The notes under the pieces were generated by a model. The model saw only the letters and a program-made list of their open reading frames with translations. It was not told the DNA's origin and searched no databases. From Ruegeria atlantica (lineage in GTDB: Bacteria; Pseudomonadota; Alphaproteobacteria; Rhodobacterales; Rhodobacteraceae), in the NCBI RefSeq assembly GCF_013032505.1, contig NZ_WQCG01000008.1, positions 1 through 64,000 of the forward strand: DNA of 64,000 bases, read 5' to 3'. A program made the translations under genes and the position numbers. This document shows, one piece after another, positions 51,426-60,939 of the stretch (position 1 is its first letter; the number at the start of each line of letters is the position of its first letter).

Positions 51426-53905
51426 AGACCACCCGTTGAAAGGTCACCCTGGCTGGCATTCGGACCAACCGTCACTGTGTTGCCCGTCGACGTGGTCACC
51501 TGACGGCCCGAGCTGGCTTCTTCGAACAGTGGCAGGTCGGAACCCATTGCAAATCCACCGTCGTAGACGCGGTCAATGAAGCCGTCGACGCCATCGCGGA
51601 AATACTCGGCCACAACATAGTCGCCCGATGCATCGGCCGGCAGCCGCGCGCCGCTAAAGCGGTCGATCTTGATGAAATGGCCACCTTCTGGCACCTCAAA
51701 CGGACCACCACCGTATTTCTCGACGGCTTTCTCCATAAAGCTCTGGAAAACGGGACCGCACATCGTGCCACCATATGCCCCCCGCCCCATCGGGCGCGGG
51801 CGGTCGTAGCCAATATAGCAACCGGCAACGATGTTAGAAGTAAAGCCGATGAACCACGCATCCTTGGACTCGTTCGTTGTACCCGTCTTGCCCGCAGTCG
51901 GCACCGGCAGGTTGACATGGGCCGACGCGGTACCGCGATCCACGACGCCTTTCATCATCGACGTCAGCTGATACGCGGTAATCGCATCCATGACCTGGCT
52001 GCGGTTGGTCTCGATGGTGGGCGACTCATCCGGTTCAATCCATGCCGAGTTACAATCCAGACATTGCCGGTCGTCATGGCGATAAATCGTCTTGCCGAAC
52101 CGGTCCTGAATACGGTCGACCAGCGTGGGCTCTACGCGCTCGCCGCCATTGGCGAACATCGCGTAGGCTGCCACCATTTTATACAGAGTTGTCTCTTCGG
52201 ACCCCAGCGAGTTCGCCAGAAACGCACCCATACGGTCATAGACGCCAAAGCGTTCCGCGTAACCGGCCACGACCGGCATGGTTACCTCTTGCGCCAGACG
52301 AATGGTCATCAGGTTCCGCGATTGTTCAATCCCGGTGCGCAGCGGCGTCGGACCATAGAACTTGTTCGAAGAGTTCTTGGGTCGCCACAGCCCCTGCGGC
52401 GTGTTCACTTCGATCGGGGCGTCCACGACGATGGTCGCTGGGCTGTAACCACTGTCCAGCGCAGCGGCATAGACGAAGGGTTTAAAGCTGGAGCCGGGCT
52501 GGCGCTGCGCCTGCGTGGCGCGGTTGAACACCGAATCCTGATACGAGAACCCGCCCTGCATCGCCAAAACACGGCCCGAGTTCACGTCCATCGCAACAAA
52601 GCCGCCCTGCACTTCGGGCACCTGCCGGGCGGACCACTGGCCTTCCTCTCCGGCCATGACCAAAATGACGTCACCGCGCTTGAAGTTCGCCGCAAAATCA
52701 CCTTGCATCCATTTGATGTCAGCACGCGGGACGATGCCGTCTGCCGGACCGTCCTCGATCCCTACGGTCAATTGCTGGTCACCCACACTCAGAACAACGG
52801 CCGGATACCACTGAGTCGGCAGCACCACGTCGCGGGGAATTTCCATGATGGCCAAAGCTTCGCGCCATTGCGCCTCATCCGCCAGTTTTTCTTCTGGGAT
52901 CACCTCGCCCGTACCACGCCACTTCCCACGTGAACGGTCGTACTTCTGCAACGCGGTGCGCAAGGCCTTGGCTGCCTCAAGCTGCATTGCCTCGTCAACA
53001 GAAGCCCGAACCGCGAAACCGCCGGTAAAGAATTCACCCTCGCCGAAATCCTCGCTCAGTTGGCGGCGGATCTCGTCCGTGAAATAGTCACGCGGCGGCA
53101 ACGCCGTACGGAAACTTTCGAAATCTCCGTTCTGGACCGAGCGGAGGGGCATTTCGACTTCGACCTCATAGGTCGCTTGATCGATATACCCGTTCTGGTT
53201 CATCTCGCGCAGGACATAGTTCCGGCGCGCCAGCAGGCGGTCCTTTTGCCGAACCGGGTGATAATCCGAAGGCGCCTTGGGCATCGCGGCCAAGGTTGCG
53301 GCCTCGTGCGGTTCCAGTTCCTGCAAAGTCTTGTTGAAATAGGTCTGCGCAGCAGCGGTCACGCCATAGGAGTTCTGACCCAGAAAGATCTCGTTCATGT
53401 AAAGTTCGAGGATCTGTTCCTTGTCCAGCGTATCCTCAAGCCGGGTGGCGAGGATGATTTCCTTAATCTTTCGTTCGGCGCGGCGGTCACCGGATAGCAG
53501 GAAGTTCTTCATCACCTGCTGCGTAATGGTCGAGGCACCCCGAACATTCTCACCCTTGGACTTCACCGCCTCGACACCGGCGGCAATGATACCGCGCGGG
53601 TCATAGCCCTGATGGGTGTAGAAATTCTTGTCCTCCGCTGAGATAAACGCCTGCTTCACCAGATCGGGGATTTCCTCGGACGGTGTGAACAGACGGCGTT
53701 CCTGCGCGAACTCGTCGATCAGCTGGCCTTCGCCCGAATAGATTCGGCTGATCGTCGGTGGCTTGTATTGTGCCAGCGACTCGTGGCTGGGCAGATCGCG
53801 CCCATACATCCAAAAGATCGCGCCGACGACCAGCGCGGCCATAAAGATACCCAAAGTCACGAGGCTGAAGATCGCCCCGAAAATCGAAAGAATGAAACGG
53901 ATCAC
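51419..53905 (-). CDS. mrcA: Penicillin-binding protein 1A
   Basis: An 828-residue bifunctional class A PBP. One N-terminal membrane segment (ILSIFGAIFSLVTLGIFMAALVVGAIFWMYG), then the GT51 glycosyltransferase (EEIPDLVKQAFISAEDKNFYTHQGYD, with the catalytic Glu; GASTITQQVMKNFLL). An OB-like insert follows. The transpeptidase has SSFK (GSSFKPFVY), SRN (IEQSRNLMT) and KTGTT. It polymerises and cross-links murein. The start is GTG 53905 after AAAAGGCAG. It lies 95 bp downstream of the amidase amiC on the same strand, so growth and trimming enzymes are coexpressed. Confidence 0.95.
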   Translation of the reverse strand: MIRFILSIFGAIFSLVTLGIFMAALVVGAIFWMYGRDLPSHESLAQYKPPTISRIYSGEGQLIDEFAQERRLFTPSEEIPDLVKQAFISAEDKNFYTHQGYDPRGIIAAGVEAVKSKGENVRGASTITQQVMKNFLLSGDRRAERKIKEIILATRLEDTLDKEQILELYMNEIFLGQNSYGVTAAAQTYFNKTLQELEPHEAATLAAMPKAPSDYHPVRQKDRLLARRNYVLREMNQNGYIDQATYEVEVEMPLRSVQNGDFESFRTALPPRDYFTDEIRRQLSEDFGEGEFFTGGFAVRASVDEAMQLEAAKALRTALQKYDRSRGKWRGTGEVIPEEKLADEAQWREALAIMEIPRDVVLPTQWYPAVVLSVGDQQLTVGIEDGPADGIVPRADIKWMQGDFAANFKRGDVILVMAGEEGQWSARQVPEVQGGFVAMDVNSGRVLAMQGGFSYQDSVFNRATQAQRQPGSSFKPFVYAAALDSGYSPATIVVDAPIEVNTPQGLWRPKNSSNKFYGPTPLRTGIEQSRNLMTIRLAQEVTMPVVAGYAERFGVYDRMGAFLANSLGSEETTLYKMVAAYAMFANGGERVEPTLVDRIQDRFGKTIYRHDDRQCLDCNSAWIEPDESPTIETNRSQVMDAITAYQLTSMMKGVVDRGTASAHVNLPVPTAGKTGTTNESKDAWFIGFTSNIVAGCYIGYDRPRPMGRGAYGGTMCGPVFQSFMEKAVEKYGGGPFEVPEGGHFIKIDRFSGARLPADASGDYVVAEYFRDGVDGFIDRVYDGGFAMGSDLPLFEEASSGRQVTTSTGNTVTVGPNASQGDLSTGGLY

Positions 53906-54000
53906 GTTACTGCCTTTTACTCGCGGTGACGTCTATATAGTGATGGCCCGGCGCAGGGTCAAAACACGATGGCCAATAATAGCCGGTTTATGTCGCAGGG

Positions 54001-55221
54001 TCACTGACCAATCAGGGATCGTTTTATCAGGTCTTCCTGTCGCCATTTCTTCAACCCATCCACTATGCCCTGCGCCATACCTACGCGCCATTCCGGGTTT
54101 CGGATGTTCTTCAAATCGCGCGGACTGGACAAAAATCCAAGCTCGACCAGCACCGAAGGGATGTCCGCCGCCTTAAGAACAGAGAATGAGGCCGTGCGGA
54201 TCGGCCTGCTGTTCATCGGGCCGCCCTGCTGGGTCATGCCGTCAGCCAGCGCCCGAGCAAGCGCGTCGGTTCGGGGCTTGGTTTCCTGACGGGCGATATC
54301 CAGCAATACGTCGGCCACTTGATCATCTGCGCCGCTCAGATCAATGCCCGAGATCAGATCACCCCGGTCATGCCTTTCGGCAAGTTTGTCACTGGCCACA
54401 TCCGAAGCTTCGTCGGACAGGGTATAAACTGCTGCACCATGTGCCCGCCCTTCGGAGAGAATATCCGCGTGTAGTGAGATAAACACGTCCGCTCCCGCCC
54501 GATGCGCCAGCGCAATGCGCCGCTCTAGCGAGACGAATTGGTCATCAACACGCGTCATGACGACCTCGAACCCTCCGGTCCGCAACAGATGTTCGCGAAG
54601 CTCGCGCGCGAAGGTCAACATCAAGGTCTTTTCGTCTGAACCGTCGACCTCGGCCCCCGGATCAATGCCACCATGACCCGGGTCGAGCATGACCCGCAAC
54701 GCACCTGATCCGCCACGGCGCGGTTGGGCCGGGGTTACCGCAGGCTCTGGCAAATCCCAGCCTTGTTGACGGGGTGCGCCTGCGCCAGCCGCAAATGTAT
54801 CGAAATCAGTTCCTTGCAGGAGCAGTGATAGCTGCGCCCCTCCGGTCGATTGATCAATTTTCATCTCGGCGCGTTCGACCGCCAAAGGTGCGCCCAAATC
54901 CAGAACCATCCGTGACCAGCCGGGAACATATGCTCCGAATTGAACCCCGCTGATACGATCGGTCTTCAGAAAGGCCTCTCGGTCAAGTCCTGTCCAGTCA
55001 ACCTCTTGAAAATCCAGCACCATTCGGTAGGGATCTTGCAACGTGAAGACGCGGTAAGGCACACCCTGGCTGAGGCCAAGATTGACCCGCACCCCGGCGC
55101 GACCTTCGTCCACAATTCGGCTGTCATCCGGCAATACGCGTGCAAGCGCGCTGAAGTCATGCGCGACGGCAGCTGTCGACAGCGCCCAGAAAAGCGCAAT
55201 GGCGTAGATGATCCTGCTCAT
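54001..55221 (-). CDS. amiC: N-acetylmuramoyl-L-alanine amidase with AMIN domain
   Basis: A 406-residue periplasmic murein amidase. Signal peptide residues 1-20 (IIYAIALFWALSTAAVA). The AMIN domain (VNLGLSQGVPYRVFTLQDPYRMVLDFQEV) targets it to the septum. The amidase_3 domain shows VMLDPGHGGIDPGA (zinc His), FISLHADIL (second His), and VLVELGFLSSPRD (catalytic Glu). It cleaves the amide between MurNAc and the stem peptide in daughter-cell separation. It precedes mrcA; RNase E, often its divergent neighbour in this group, is not there. The aminotransferase gene lies 66 bp upstream on the same strand. Confidence 0.93.
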   Translation of the reverse strand: MSRIIYAIALFWALSTAAVAHDFSALARVLPDDSRIVDEGRAGVRVNLGLSQGVPYRVFTLQDPYRMVLDFQEVDWTGLDREAFLKTDRISGVQFGAYVPGWSRMVLDLGAPLAVERAEMKIDQSTGGAQLSLLLQGTDFDTFAAGAGAPRQQGWDLPEPAVTPAQPRRGGSGALRVMLDPGHGGIDPGAEVDGSDEKTLMLTFARELREHLLRTGGFEVVMTRVDDQFVSLERRIALAHRAGADVFISLHADILSEGRAHGAAVYTLSDEASDVASDKLAERHDRGDLISGIDLSGADDQVADVLLDIARQETKPRTDALARALADGMTQQGGPMNSRPIRTASFSVLKAADIPSVLVELGFLSSPRDLKNIRNPEWRVGMAQGIVDGLKKWRQEDLIKRSLIGQ

Positions 55222-55287
55222 GGCCTCAAGTTTTCCCGAGATCGTTTGTCTGGCACCCTATCGCATCCGGGGCCAATTGTGAACGGC

Positions 55288-56451
55288 TCAAGCCTGTTCC
55301 TTGATTGCGCCGCGTTCCATCATAAACCGGTGCAGACGTTGCAGCCCCTCTTCGATGTCTGCCGTTGATCGGGCGTATGAAAACCGCAGCGTCGTATGGC
55401 CGCGCAGCGGGTCGAAATCCAGACCGGGCGTGACGGCCACACCAGCCTTTTCCAGAATCTCGGCTGCAAAGGCGCGGCTGTCATCGGTCAGGTCCGAGAC
55501 GTCAGCGTAGACGTAGAATGCCCCATCGGGCGGCGCGATATTGGTGAAACCGGCATTGGGTAGCCCTTCCAGCATCAATGTGCGGTTGCGGCGATAGACG
55601 TCTAGGTTAGTCTGCAATTCACCGTCACAATCCATCGCGGCAAGTGCTGCCATCTGACTGGCGTGCGGCGCGCAGATGAACATGTTCTGGGCGATCCGTT
55701 CGACCACACGCACCTGATCCTCGGGGACCACCATCCAGCCGACGCGCCAGCCTGTCATCGAGAAATACTTGGAAAACGAGTTGATCACGTAGCACTCGTC
55801 CGTCAGTTCCAGCGCGGTAACAGCTTTGGCCTCATATTCCAGTCCGTGATAAATCTCGTCACTGATGAACGAAGCGCCCTGCCCCTGCGCGGCCTCGATT
55901 AGCGCGCCCATGGCTTTGTGATCCAACATCGTTCCGGTGGGATTGGCCGGAGATGCCACCATCAGGCCCTGCAGGTCGAGCCCTGCAAAATCGGATGGGA
56001 CAGGTTGCAGGCGGTTCTCAGGCGCAGTCGGAAGGTCGATCGGCACCAATCCAAGTGCCTTCAGAATCTGCCGGTAGGACGGATAGCCCGGCGCGCCAAT
56101 GCCCACGCGGTCGCCGCTGTCAAACAAGGCAGTAAAAGCCAGCAGAAACCCACCGGATGATCCCGGTGTGACCACAACGCGTTCGGGGTTCAAGTCGACA
56201 TTGTACCATTCGCCGTAAAGCCGTGCGATCCGTTGGCGCAGTGCTGGCAGCCCCAAAGCAACGGTATAGCCCAGCGGGCCTTGATCCATCTCTTTGGCTA
56301 GGGCCTGAACGGCCCCCTTTGGCGCACCGGTTCCCGGTTGTCCAACCTCCATGTGGATGATGTGGCGTCCAGCCTCTTCGGCGCGGCGCGCGGCCTCCAT
56401 AACGTCCATCACGATGAAGGGATCGACCCCGGATCGGGTTGAGTTTCTCAT
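55288..56451 (-). CDS. Class I/II aminotransferase (aspartate-type)
   Basis: A 387-residue PLP enzyme of fold type I. The PLP lysine is in NSFSKYFSMTGWRVGW; other marks are VVVTPGSSGGFLLAF, SPANPTGTMLDHKAM, FISDEIYHGLEYE and the C-terminal LRFSYARS arginine segment. It transfers an amino group between amino and 2-oxo acids; substrate undetermined. ATG 56451 follows GGGAG; starting at 56475 would run into the divergent gene. Only 22 bp separate it from the protease gene, so at least one promoter lies inside the opposite coding sequence. Confidence 0.88.
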   Translation of the reverse strand: MRNSTRSGVDPFIVMDVMEAARRAEEAGRHIIHMEVGQPGTGAPKGAVQALAKEMDQGPLGYTVALGLPALRQRIARLYGEWYNVDLNPERVVVTPGSSGGFLLAFTALFDSGDRVGIGAPGYPSYRQILKALGLVPIDLPTAPENRLQPVPSDFAGLDLQGLMVASPANPTGTMLDHKAMGALIEAAQGQGASFISDEIYHGLEYEAKAVTALELTDECYVINSFSKYFSMTGWRVGWMVVPEDQVRVVERIAQNMFICAPHASQMAALAAMDCDGELQTNLDVYRRNRTLMLEGLPNAGFTNIAPPDGAFYVYADVSDLTDDSRAFAAEILEKAGVAVTPGLDFDPLRGHTTLRFSYARSTADIEEGLQRLHRFMMERGAIKEQA

Positions 56452-56473
56452 GCCCATCTCCCATGTTGCAGCC

Positions 56474-57832
56474 ATGGCTTTTGAACGCTTATCCAGGCTG
56501 GCGTCAATCCCGGCCCTGTTGCTGATTGCAGTGACATGGATGGGCAGTGCGTTTCAGTCCAACGCTCAGAGCCTGATCCGGGACCCCGACATTGAACATG
56601 GACTGCGTGAACTGGCCTTCCCAATTCTGCGGGCCGCCGGATTAAACACCAACCGAGTGAAAATTCTGGTCGTCAACGACAGTACGTTCAACGCGTTTGT
56701 CATTGATTACAACGCGATATACGTGAATTACGGGCTGATCCTGACCGTCGAAAGCCCGGAAATGCTGCAGGCCGTGATTGCGCATGAGGCGGCCCATATC
56801 GCCAATGGCCATCTGGCCAGGCGGGTCGAAAACATGCGCGCCGCACAACGCAATGCGCAGCTGGGCACGGCGCTGGCCTTGATTGCCGCAGCTGCGGGTG
56901 GTGGTGAGGCCGCCGCGGGAATCGCCGCCGGCACAAGCGCCGCTGCCCTGCGCGGTTTCCTGGGGCACACACGGGCCGAAGAGGCGTCGGCGGATCGTAG
57001 TTCGGCCAGCTACCTGCGTGCGGCAGGGATTTCGCCCAGCGGGATGGTCGCCTTGCATCAAAAATTCGCAGGTCAGGAGTTGTTGAACACCACCAATCAA
57101 GACCCCTATATGCGATCCCATCCTACCAGCCGCGAACGCCTGCGCGCGGCTGAGGCCTTTATGGGCGAATTCAGCGATCTTGCCCAACCAAACCCAAACG
57201 CCGACTACTGGTTCGCGCGGGTCAAGGGCAAGCTGTCCGCCTTTCTCCGCTCGCCAGGCTGGACCCTGCGCCGGTCCAGGGAAGAAGACGCGCAAGACAT
57301 ACGTTTGATGCGCGAAGCCGCCGCCCATCACCAGAACCGCGACTTGGCCCGAGCACGGGCGGCAATCGACGGCGCGTTGGAAGTCCGACCCGATGATCCC
57401 TTTTTTTACGAGCTAAAGGGGCAAATATTACTGGAAAACAGAAAGTTGGATGACGCTATTAAAGCGTACGGGCAGGCAGTTGAGATGGCCCCGAATGATC
57501 CACTTCTTCTGGCAGGTTACGGGCGCGCTTTGCTGGCAGATGGGCAAACGACCGACGCCCTCAAGGTGCTTGAAAAGGCGCGCGCACGGGACTATCGCAA
57601 TGCACGACTGATGCAGGATCTCGGCATGGCTTACGCCGAGGTCGGAAATAATGGCATGGCTTCGGCTGTGACCGCAGAACGTTATGCTCTGCAAGGCCGG
57701 TTGGCCGATGCAGGCATCCACGCAAGACGCGCCGTCGGGCAATTGCCCGAAGGTTCACCAGGTTGGCAACGGGCACAAGATGTGCTGATTGCCTCAGAAC
57801 GAGCGAAGAAAAAGAAAAGGAACCGGAAATGA
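56474..57832 (+). CDS. Periplasmic M48 protease with TPR domain (BepA-like)
   Basis: A 452-residue protein with a signal peptide (cleaved near residue 32). The zinc site is His104-Glu-Ala-Ala-His108 in AVIAHEAAHIANGHLARR, and the third ligand is Glu in RAEEASADR. A hydrophobic Ala/Gly-rich loop follows. The C-terminal half is TPR-like (RDLARARAAIDGALEVRPDDPFFYELKGQILLENRKLDDAIKAYGQAVEM). BepA degrades misassembled LptD and other outer-membrane proteins and acts with BamA. It is coupled to the DsbA-like gene (ATGA overlap), which suits handling of disulfide-containing outer-membrane clients. Symbol withheld because the clade is uncertain. Confidence 0.88.
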   Translation: MAFERLSRLASIPALLLIAVTWMGSAFQSNAQSLIRDPDIEHGLRELAFPILRAAGLNTNRVKILVVNDSTFNAFVIDYNAIYVNYGLILTVESPEMLQAVIAHEAAHIANGHLARRVENMRAAQRNAQLGTALALIAAAAGGGEAAAGIAAGTSAAALRGFLGHTRAEEASADRSSASYLRAAGISPSGMVALHQKFAGQELLNTTNQDPYMRSHPTSRERLRAAEAFMGEFSDLAQPNPNADYWFARVKGKLSAFLRSPGWTLRRSREEDAQDIRLMREAAAHHQNRDLARARAAIDGALEVRPDDPFFYELKGQILLENRKLDDAIKAYGQAVEMAPNDPLLLAGYGRALLADGQTTDALKVLEKARARDYRNARLMQDLGMAYAEVGNNGMASAVTAERYALQGRLADAGIHARRAVGQLPEGSPGWQRAQDVLIASERAKKKKRNRK

Positions 57833-58587
57833 TCCTCAGACATGCTGCACCCGCCCTTCTGGGGCTTTCCCTGATCGCCGGCCCCGCGCAGGCCTTGGAC
57901 CTGAGCACCATGAGCGATGCCGAACGCGAGCAGTTCGGAGCGCAAGTGCGCGAGTACCTTCTGGAAAACCCCGAAGTGATCATCGAAGCAATCAACATCC
58001 TTGAACAGCGCAACGCCGCTGCCGAAGCCGCCGCAGACAAGGATCTGGTCGCGGCCAACGCAGACGAGTTGTTCAACGACGGCTATAGCTGGGTTGGTGG
58101 TAACCCCGAAGGCGACATCACTCTGGTCGAGTTCATGGATTACCGCTGCGGCTATTGCCGCCGCGCCGTGCCCGAGGTCGCAAGCCTGTTGGCCGCGGAC
58201 GGCAATATCCGCCTTGTGATCAAGGAATTCCCGATCCTGGGCGATGCTTCGGTTCTGTCATCGCGGTTTGCCGTCGCAACCAAACATGTTGCCGGGGATG
58301 ACGCTTACAAACAGGTGCATGATGCGTTGCTGGAATTCGGTGGCGAGCCGTCTGAAGTTTCGCTGCGCCGTATCTCGGACGGCCTTGGTCTGGACAGCGA
58401 TGCGATAATTGCAGCAATGGACAGCGAGCAAGTTTCTGAAGAAATCACACGGACCCGCGCCCTGGCGCAACGAATGAACATCTCTGGGACGCCTTCATTT
58501 GTTTTGGGCACCGAAATGCTGCGTGGCTTCCTGCCAGCCGATCAGATGATACAAATTGCGAACGGTGTTCGGGCGGACCAGGGTTAA
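57829..58587 (+). CDS. DsbA-family thiol oxidoreductase
   Basis: A 252-residue periplasmic thioredoxin-fold protein. Signal peptide residues 1-22 (ending AQA). An N-terminal helical segment of about 70 residues (REQFGAQVREYLLENPEVIIEAINILEQRN) resembles the Com1/ScsC-type oligomerisation part. The active site is Cys107-Gly-Tyr-Cys110, with the cis-Pro loop SGTPSFVLG. It oxidises or isomerises disulfides; the helical arm suggests an isomerase-like trimer rather than plain DsbA. It overlaps the BepA-like gene by 4 bp. The hairpin downstream ends this pair. Confidence 0.9.
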   Translation: MILRHAAPALLGLSLIAGPAQALDLSTMSDAEREQFGAQVREYLLENPEVIIEAINILEQRNAAAEAAADKDLVAANADELFNDGYSWVGGNPEGDITLVEFMDYRCGYCRRAVPEVASLLAADGNIRLVIKEFPILGDASVLSSRFAVATKHVAGDDAYKQVHDALLEFGGEPSEVSLRRISDGLGLDSDAIIAAMDSEQVSEEITRTRALAQRMNISGTPSFVLGTEMLRGFLPADQMIQIANGVRADQG

Positions 58588-58595
58588 CAAACTAC

Positions 58596-58620
58596 GGGGC
58601 ATCTCAGGTTGAGGTGTCCC
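58596..58620 (+). terminator. Hairpin after the DsbA-like gene
   Basis: GGGGCATCTCA (58596-58606), loop GGT, TGAGGTGTCCC (58610-58620), 11 pairs with two G-U. It lies 9 bp after the stop; no T-run follows, so termination is unproven. Confidence 0.45.
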
Positions 58621-58649
58621 AATATCGCCAATAAGTTAGGTTTCCCGCG

Positions 58650-59720
58650 ATGAACCGACGGAATCTTCTAGTTGCCGGTGGGGCATTCGGTGTCATGAGT
58701 CTTTCAGGTCAGTCCTATGCCCAATCAGCTTCAGGCTTTTTTGTGCCTGCCGAAGAGAAGCCGCATCAACGAACATTCATGCAGTGGCCGGTTAGCCGCA
58801 AGGTCTACCGAGATTCCCATCATCTCGGCATGGTGCAACAGGTGATTGCCGATGTTGCCAATGTGATATCCGAATTTGAACCTGTGACGATGCTGGCTGC
58901 GGCCGAACATCACGCGGGCGCGCGCCAAAAGCTGACTGCTTCCGTCGATCTGTGGGATGTGCCGACCGAAGATCTCTGGTGCCGCGATTCCGGCCCGGTC
59001 TTTGTGATCAACGAAGACGGCGGCATCGCTATCCGTCAAATTCAATTCAACGGGTGGGGAAAAAAGCAAGTTCATAAACACGACGCGCGCATCGCCGCCC
59101 TGGTGGCTGAACAACTTGGCCTGCCTCTCCTGCCCTCTGGCCTGAACGGCGAGGCAGGCGGTGTAGAACAGGATGGTCACGGGCTGCTGATGGCGCATGA
59201 AAGCTCGTGGGTGAACGACAATCGCAATCCTGGTCAATCCCGCGCAGTTATTGAGGCCAAGCTGCTGGACGCCTATGGGGCGGACCGCATGATCTGGTCA
59301 GAGGGCGTTTGGGGCGAGGACATCACTGATTACCACATCGACAGCCTCGCACGTTTTACCGGACCCGGTCGCGTCCTGCTCAACCTGCCAGATGAACCGG
59401 ACATGGAAGACCCCTTCCATCTTGCAGGGTTGGACACGCATGACCAGCTAGTGGCGGAAGGTTTGCAAGTAGATGTCATTCCAGAACCGGTCAGACGACG
59501 GGTCAATGACCCAGAGTTCGTAGCATCTTATGCAAATTATTATGTGTGCAATGGGGCTGTCATCATGGCTCAGTTCGGCGACGATGAAACCGACAATATC
59601 GCGCGCGACGCCCTGACGAGCCATTATCCAGGGCGCGAAGTCGTGACATTGAACGTCGATATATTAGGCGAACTTGGTGGCGGTATTCACTGCGCAACGC
59701 AACAAATGCCCGCCATCTAA
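58650..59720 (+). CDS. Agmatine deiminase / PAD-family protein with Tat signal
   Basis: A 356-residue guanidino-group-modifying enzyme. The catalytic marks are RTFMQWPV, EDLWCRDSGPVFV (Asp), DYHIDSLARF (His, Asp) and the C-terminal GGGIHCATQQMP with nucleophile Cys348. It would hydrolyse agmatine to N-carbamoylputrescine and ammonia. Unlike most agmatine deiminases it begins MNRRNLLVAGGAFGVMSL, a twin-arginine-type signal ending near SYA, so the enzyme would act in the periplasm. Other polyamine genes are not nearby. It is a single gene between the DsbA-like gene and the convergent ispG. Substrate (agmatine or peptidyl-arginine) is not certain. Confidence 0.85.
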   Translation: MNRRNLLVAGGAFGVMSLSGQSYAQSASGFFVPAEEKPHQRTFMQWPVSRKVYRDSHHLGMVQQVIADVANVISEFEPVTMLAAAEHHAGARQKLTASVDLWDVPTEDLWCRDSGPVFVINEDGGIAIRQIQFNGWGKKQVHKHDARIAALVAEQLGLPLLPSGLNGEAGGVEQDGHGLLMAHESSWVNDNRNPGQSRAVIEAKLLDAYGADRMIWSEGVWGEDITDYHIDSLARFTGPGRVLLNLPDEPDMEDPFHLAGLDTHDQLVAEGLQVDVIPEPVRRRVNDPEFVASYANYYVCNGAVIMAQFGDDETDNIARDALTSHYPGREVVTLNVDILGELGGGIHCATQQMPAI

Positions 59721-59746
59721 GTTGGCCCGAGGGTCAATGGCGTCAA

Positions 59747-60868
59747 CTATTCCGCCGCCTCAGCCGCAGCATCCAGTTCAGCAGCCTTTTTCTCGACCTC
59801 TTCGACGATGTGGTCGATCATCTGATCGTTTGACATCTTGTGGCTGGCCTTGCCGGCCAGATAGACCATGCCGGACCCTGCCCCACCGCCGGTGAAACCG
59901 ACATCTGTCATCAGCGCCTCACCCGGGCCGTTCACCACGCACCCGATAATCGACAGGCTCATCGGGGTCTTTATATGCTCCAAACGCTGCTCCAGCGCTT
60001 CGACCGTTTTGATAACGTTGAATCCTTGCCGCGCGCAGGAGGGGCACGAGATTATATTCACGCCGCGATGGCGCAGGCCCAGAGATTTCAAGATCTCATA
60101 GCCCACCTTGATCTCTTCGACTGGGTCGGCGGACAGGCTGACGCGGATCGTGTCACCAATCCCCATCCACAACAAATTGCCTAGCCCGATGGCGGATTTG
60201 ATGGTGCCTGACACCAGTCCGCCCGCCTCGGTGATGCCAAGATGGATCGGCGCATCCGTGGCCTCGGCAATGCCCTGATAGGCTGCGGCCGACAGGAAAA
60301 CGTCGCTGGCCTTCACGCTGATCTTGAATTCGTGAAAGTCGTTATCCTGCAGGATGCGGATGTGTTCCAGCCCGCTTTCGACCATCGCCTCGGGGCAAGG
60401 CTCGCCATATTTCTCAAGAAGATGCTTTTCCAGGCTGCCCGCGTTCACTCCGATGCGGATTGAGCAATTGTGGTCCTGCGCGGCTTTGATGACCTCTTTC
60501 ACGCGCTTTTCGTCACCGATATTTCCCGGGTTGATCCGCAGGCACGCAGCGCCCGCTTCGGCGGCTTCGATACCGCGGCGGTAGTGAAAGTGAATGTCGG
60601 CCACGATAGGAACCGGGCTTTCGCGCACAATCTCTTTCAGGGCTTTGGACGACGCCTCGTCCGGGACGGAAACGCGCACGATGTCTGCGCCCGCTTCGGC
60701 GGCTGCCTGAACCTGAGCTACAGTCCCGGCAACATCCGTTGTCAGCGTGTTCGTCATCGTCTGAACAGCGATGGGCGCGTCGCCCCCGACCGGAACGTTC
60801 CCAACCATGATCTGACGGGATTTGCGACGGTAGATATTGCGCCACGGACGGACGTGATTAAGGGACAT
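59747..60868 (-). CDS. ispG: 4-hydroxy-3-methylbut-2-enyl diphosphate synthase (IspG)
   Basis: A 373-residue Fe-S enzyme of the methylerythritol phosphate pathway. The N-terminal TIM barrel has [18 protein letters not shown] and [14 protein letters not shown]; the cluster cysteines are in [11 protein letters not shown] and [10 protein letters not shown]. It turns cyclic ME-diphosphate into HMBPP, the penultimate isoprenoid step. The C-terminal extension is Ala/Glu-rich. It lies 71 bp after the RodZ-like gene on the same strand. Its 4Fe-4S cluster makes it a client of the A-type carrier at 18298. Confidence 0.95.
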   Translation of the reverse strand: MSLNHVRPWRNIYRRKSRQIMVGNVPVGGDAPIAVQTMTNTLTTDVAGTVAQVQAAAEAGADIVRVSVPDEASSKALKEIVRESPVPIVADIHFHYRRGIEAAEAGAACLRINPGNIGDEKRVKEVIKAAQDHNCSIRIGVNAGSLEKHLLEKYGEPCPEAMVESGLEHIRILQDNDFHEFKISVKASDVFLSAAAYQGIAEATDAPIHLGITEAGGLVSGTIKSAIGLGNLLWMGIGDTIRVSLSADPVEEIKVGYEILKSLGLRHRGVNIISCPSCARQGFNVIKTVEALEQRLEHIKTPMSLSIIGCVVNGPGEALMTDVGFTGGGAGSGMVYLAGKASHKMSNDQMIDHIVEEVEKKAAELDAAAEAAE

Positions 60869-60939
60869 GAGGACGGGTCCAAAATAGCTTGAGTTGCGTC
60901 TTTAAATAGTCCGCCTACCGGGCCACCGCAATGGTCAGA

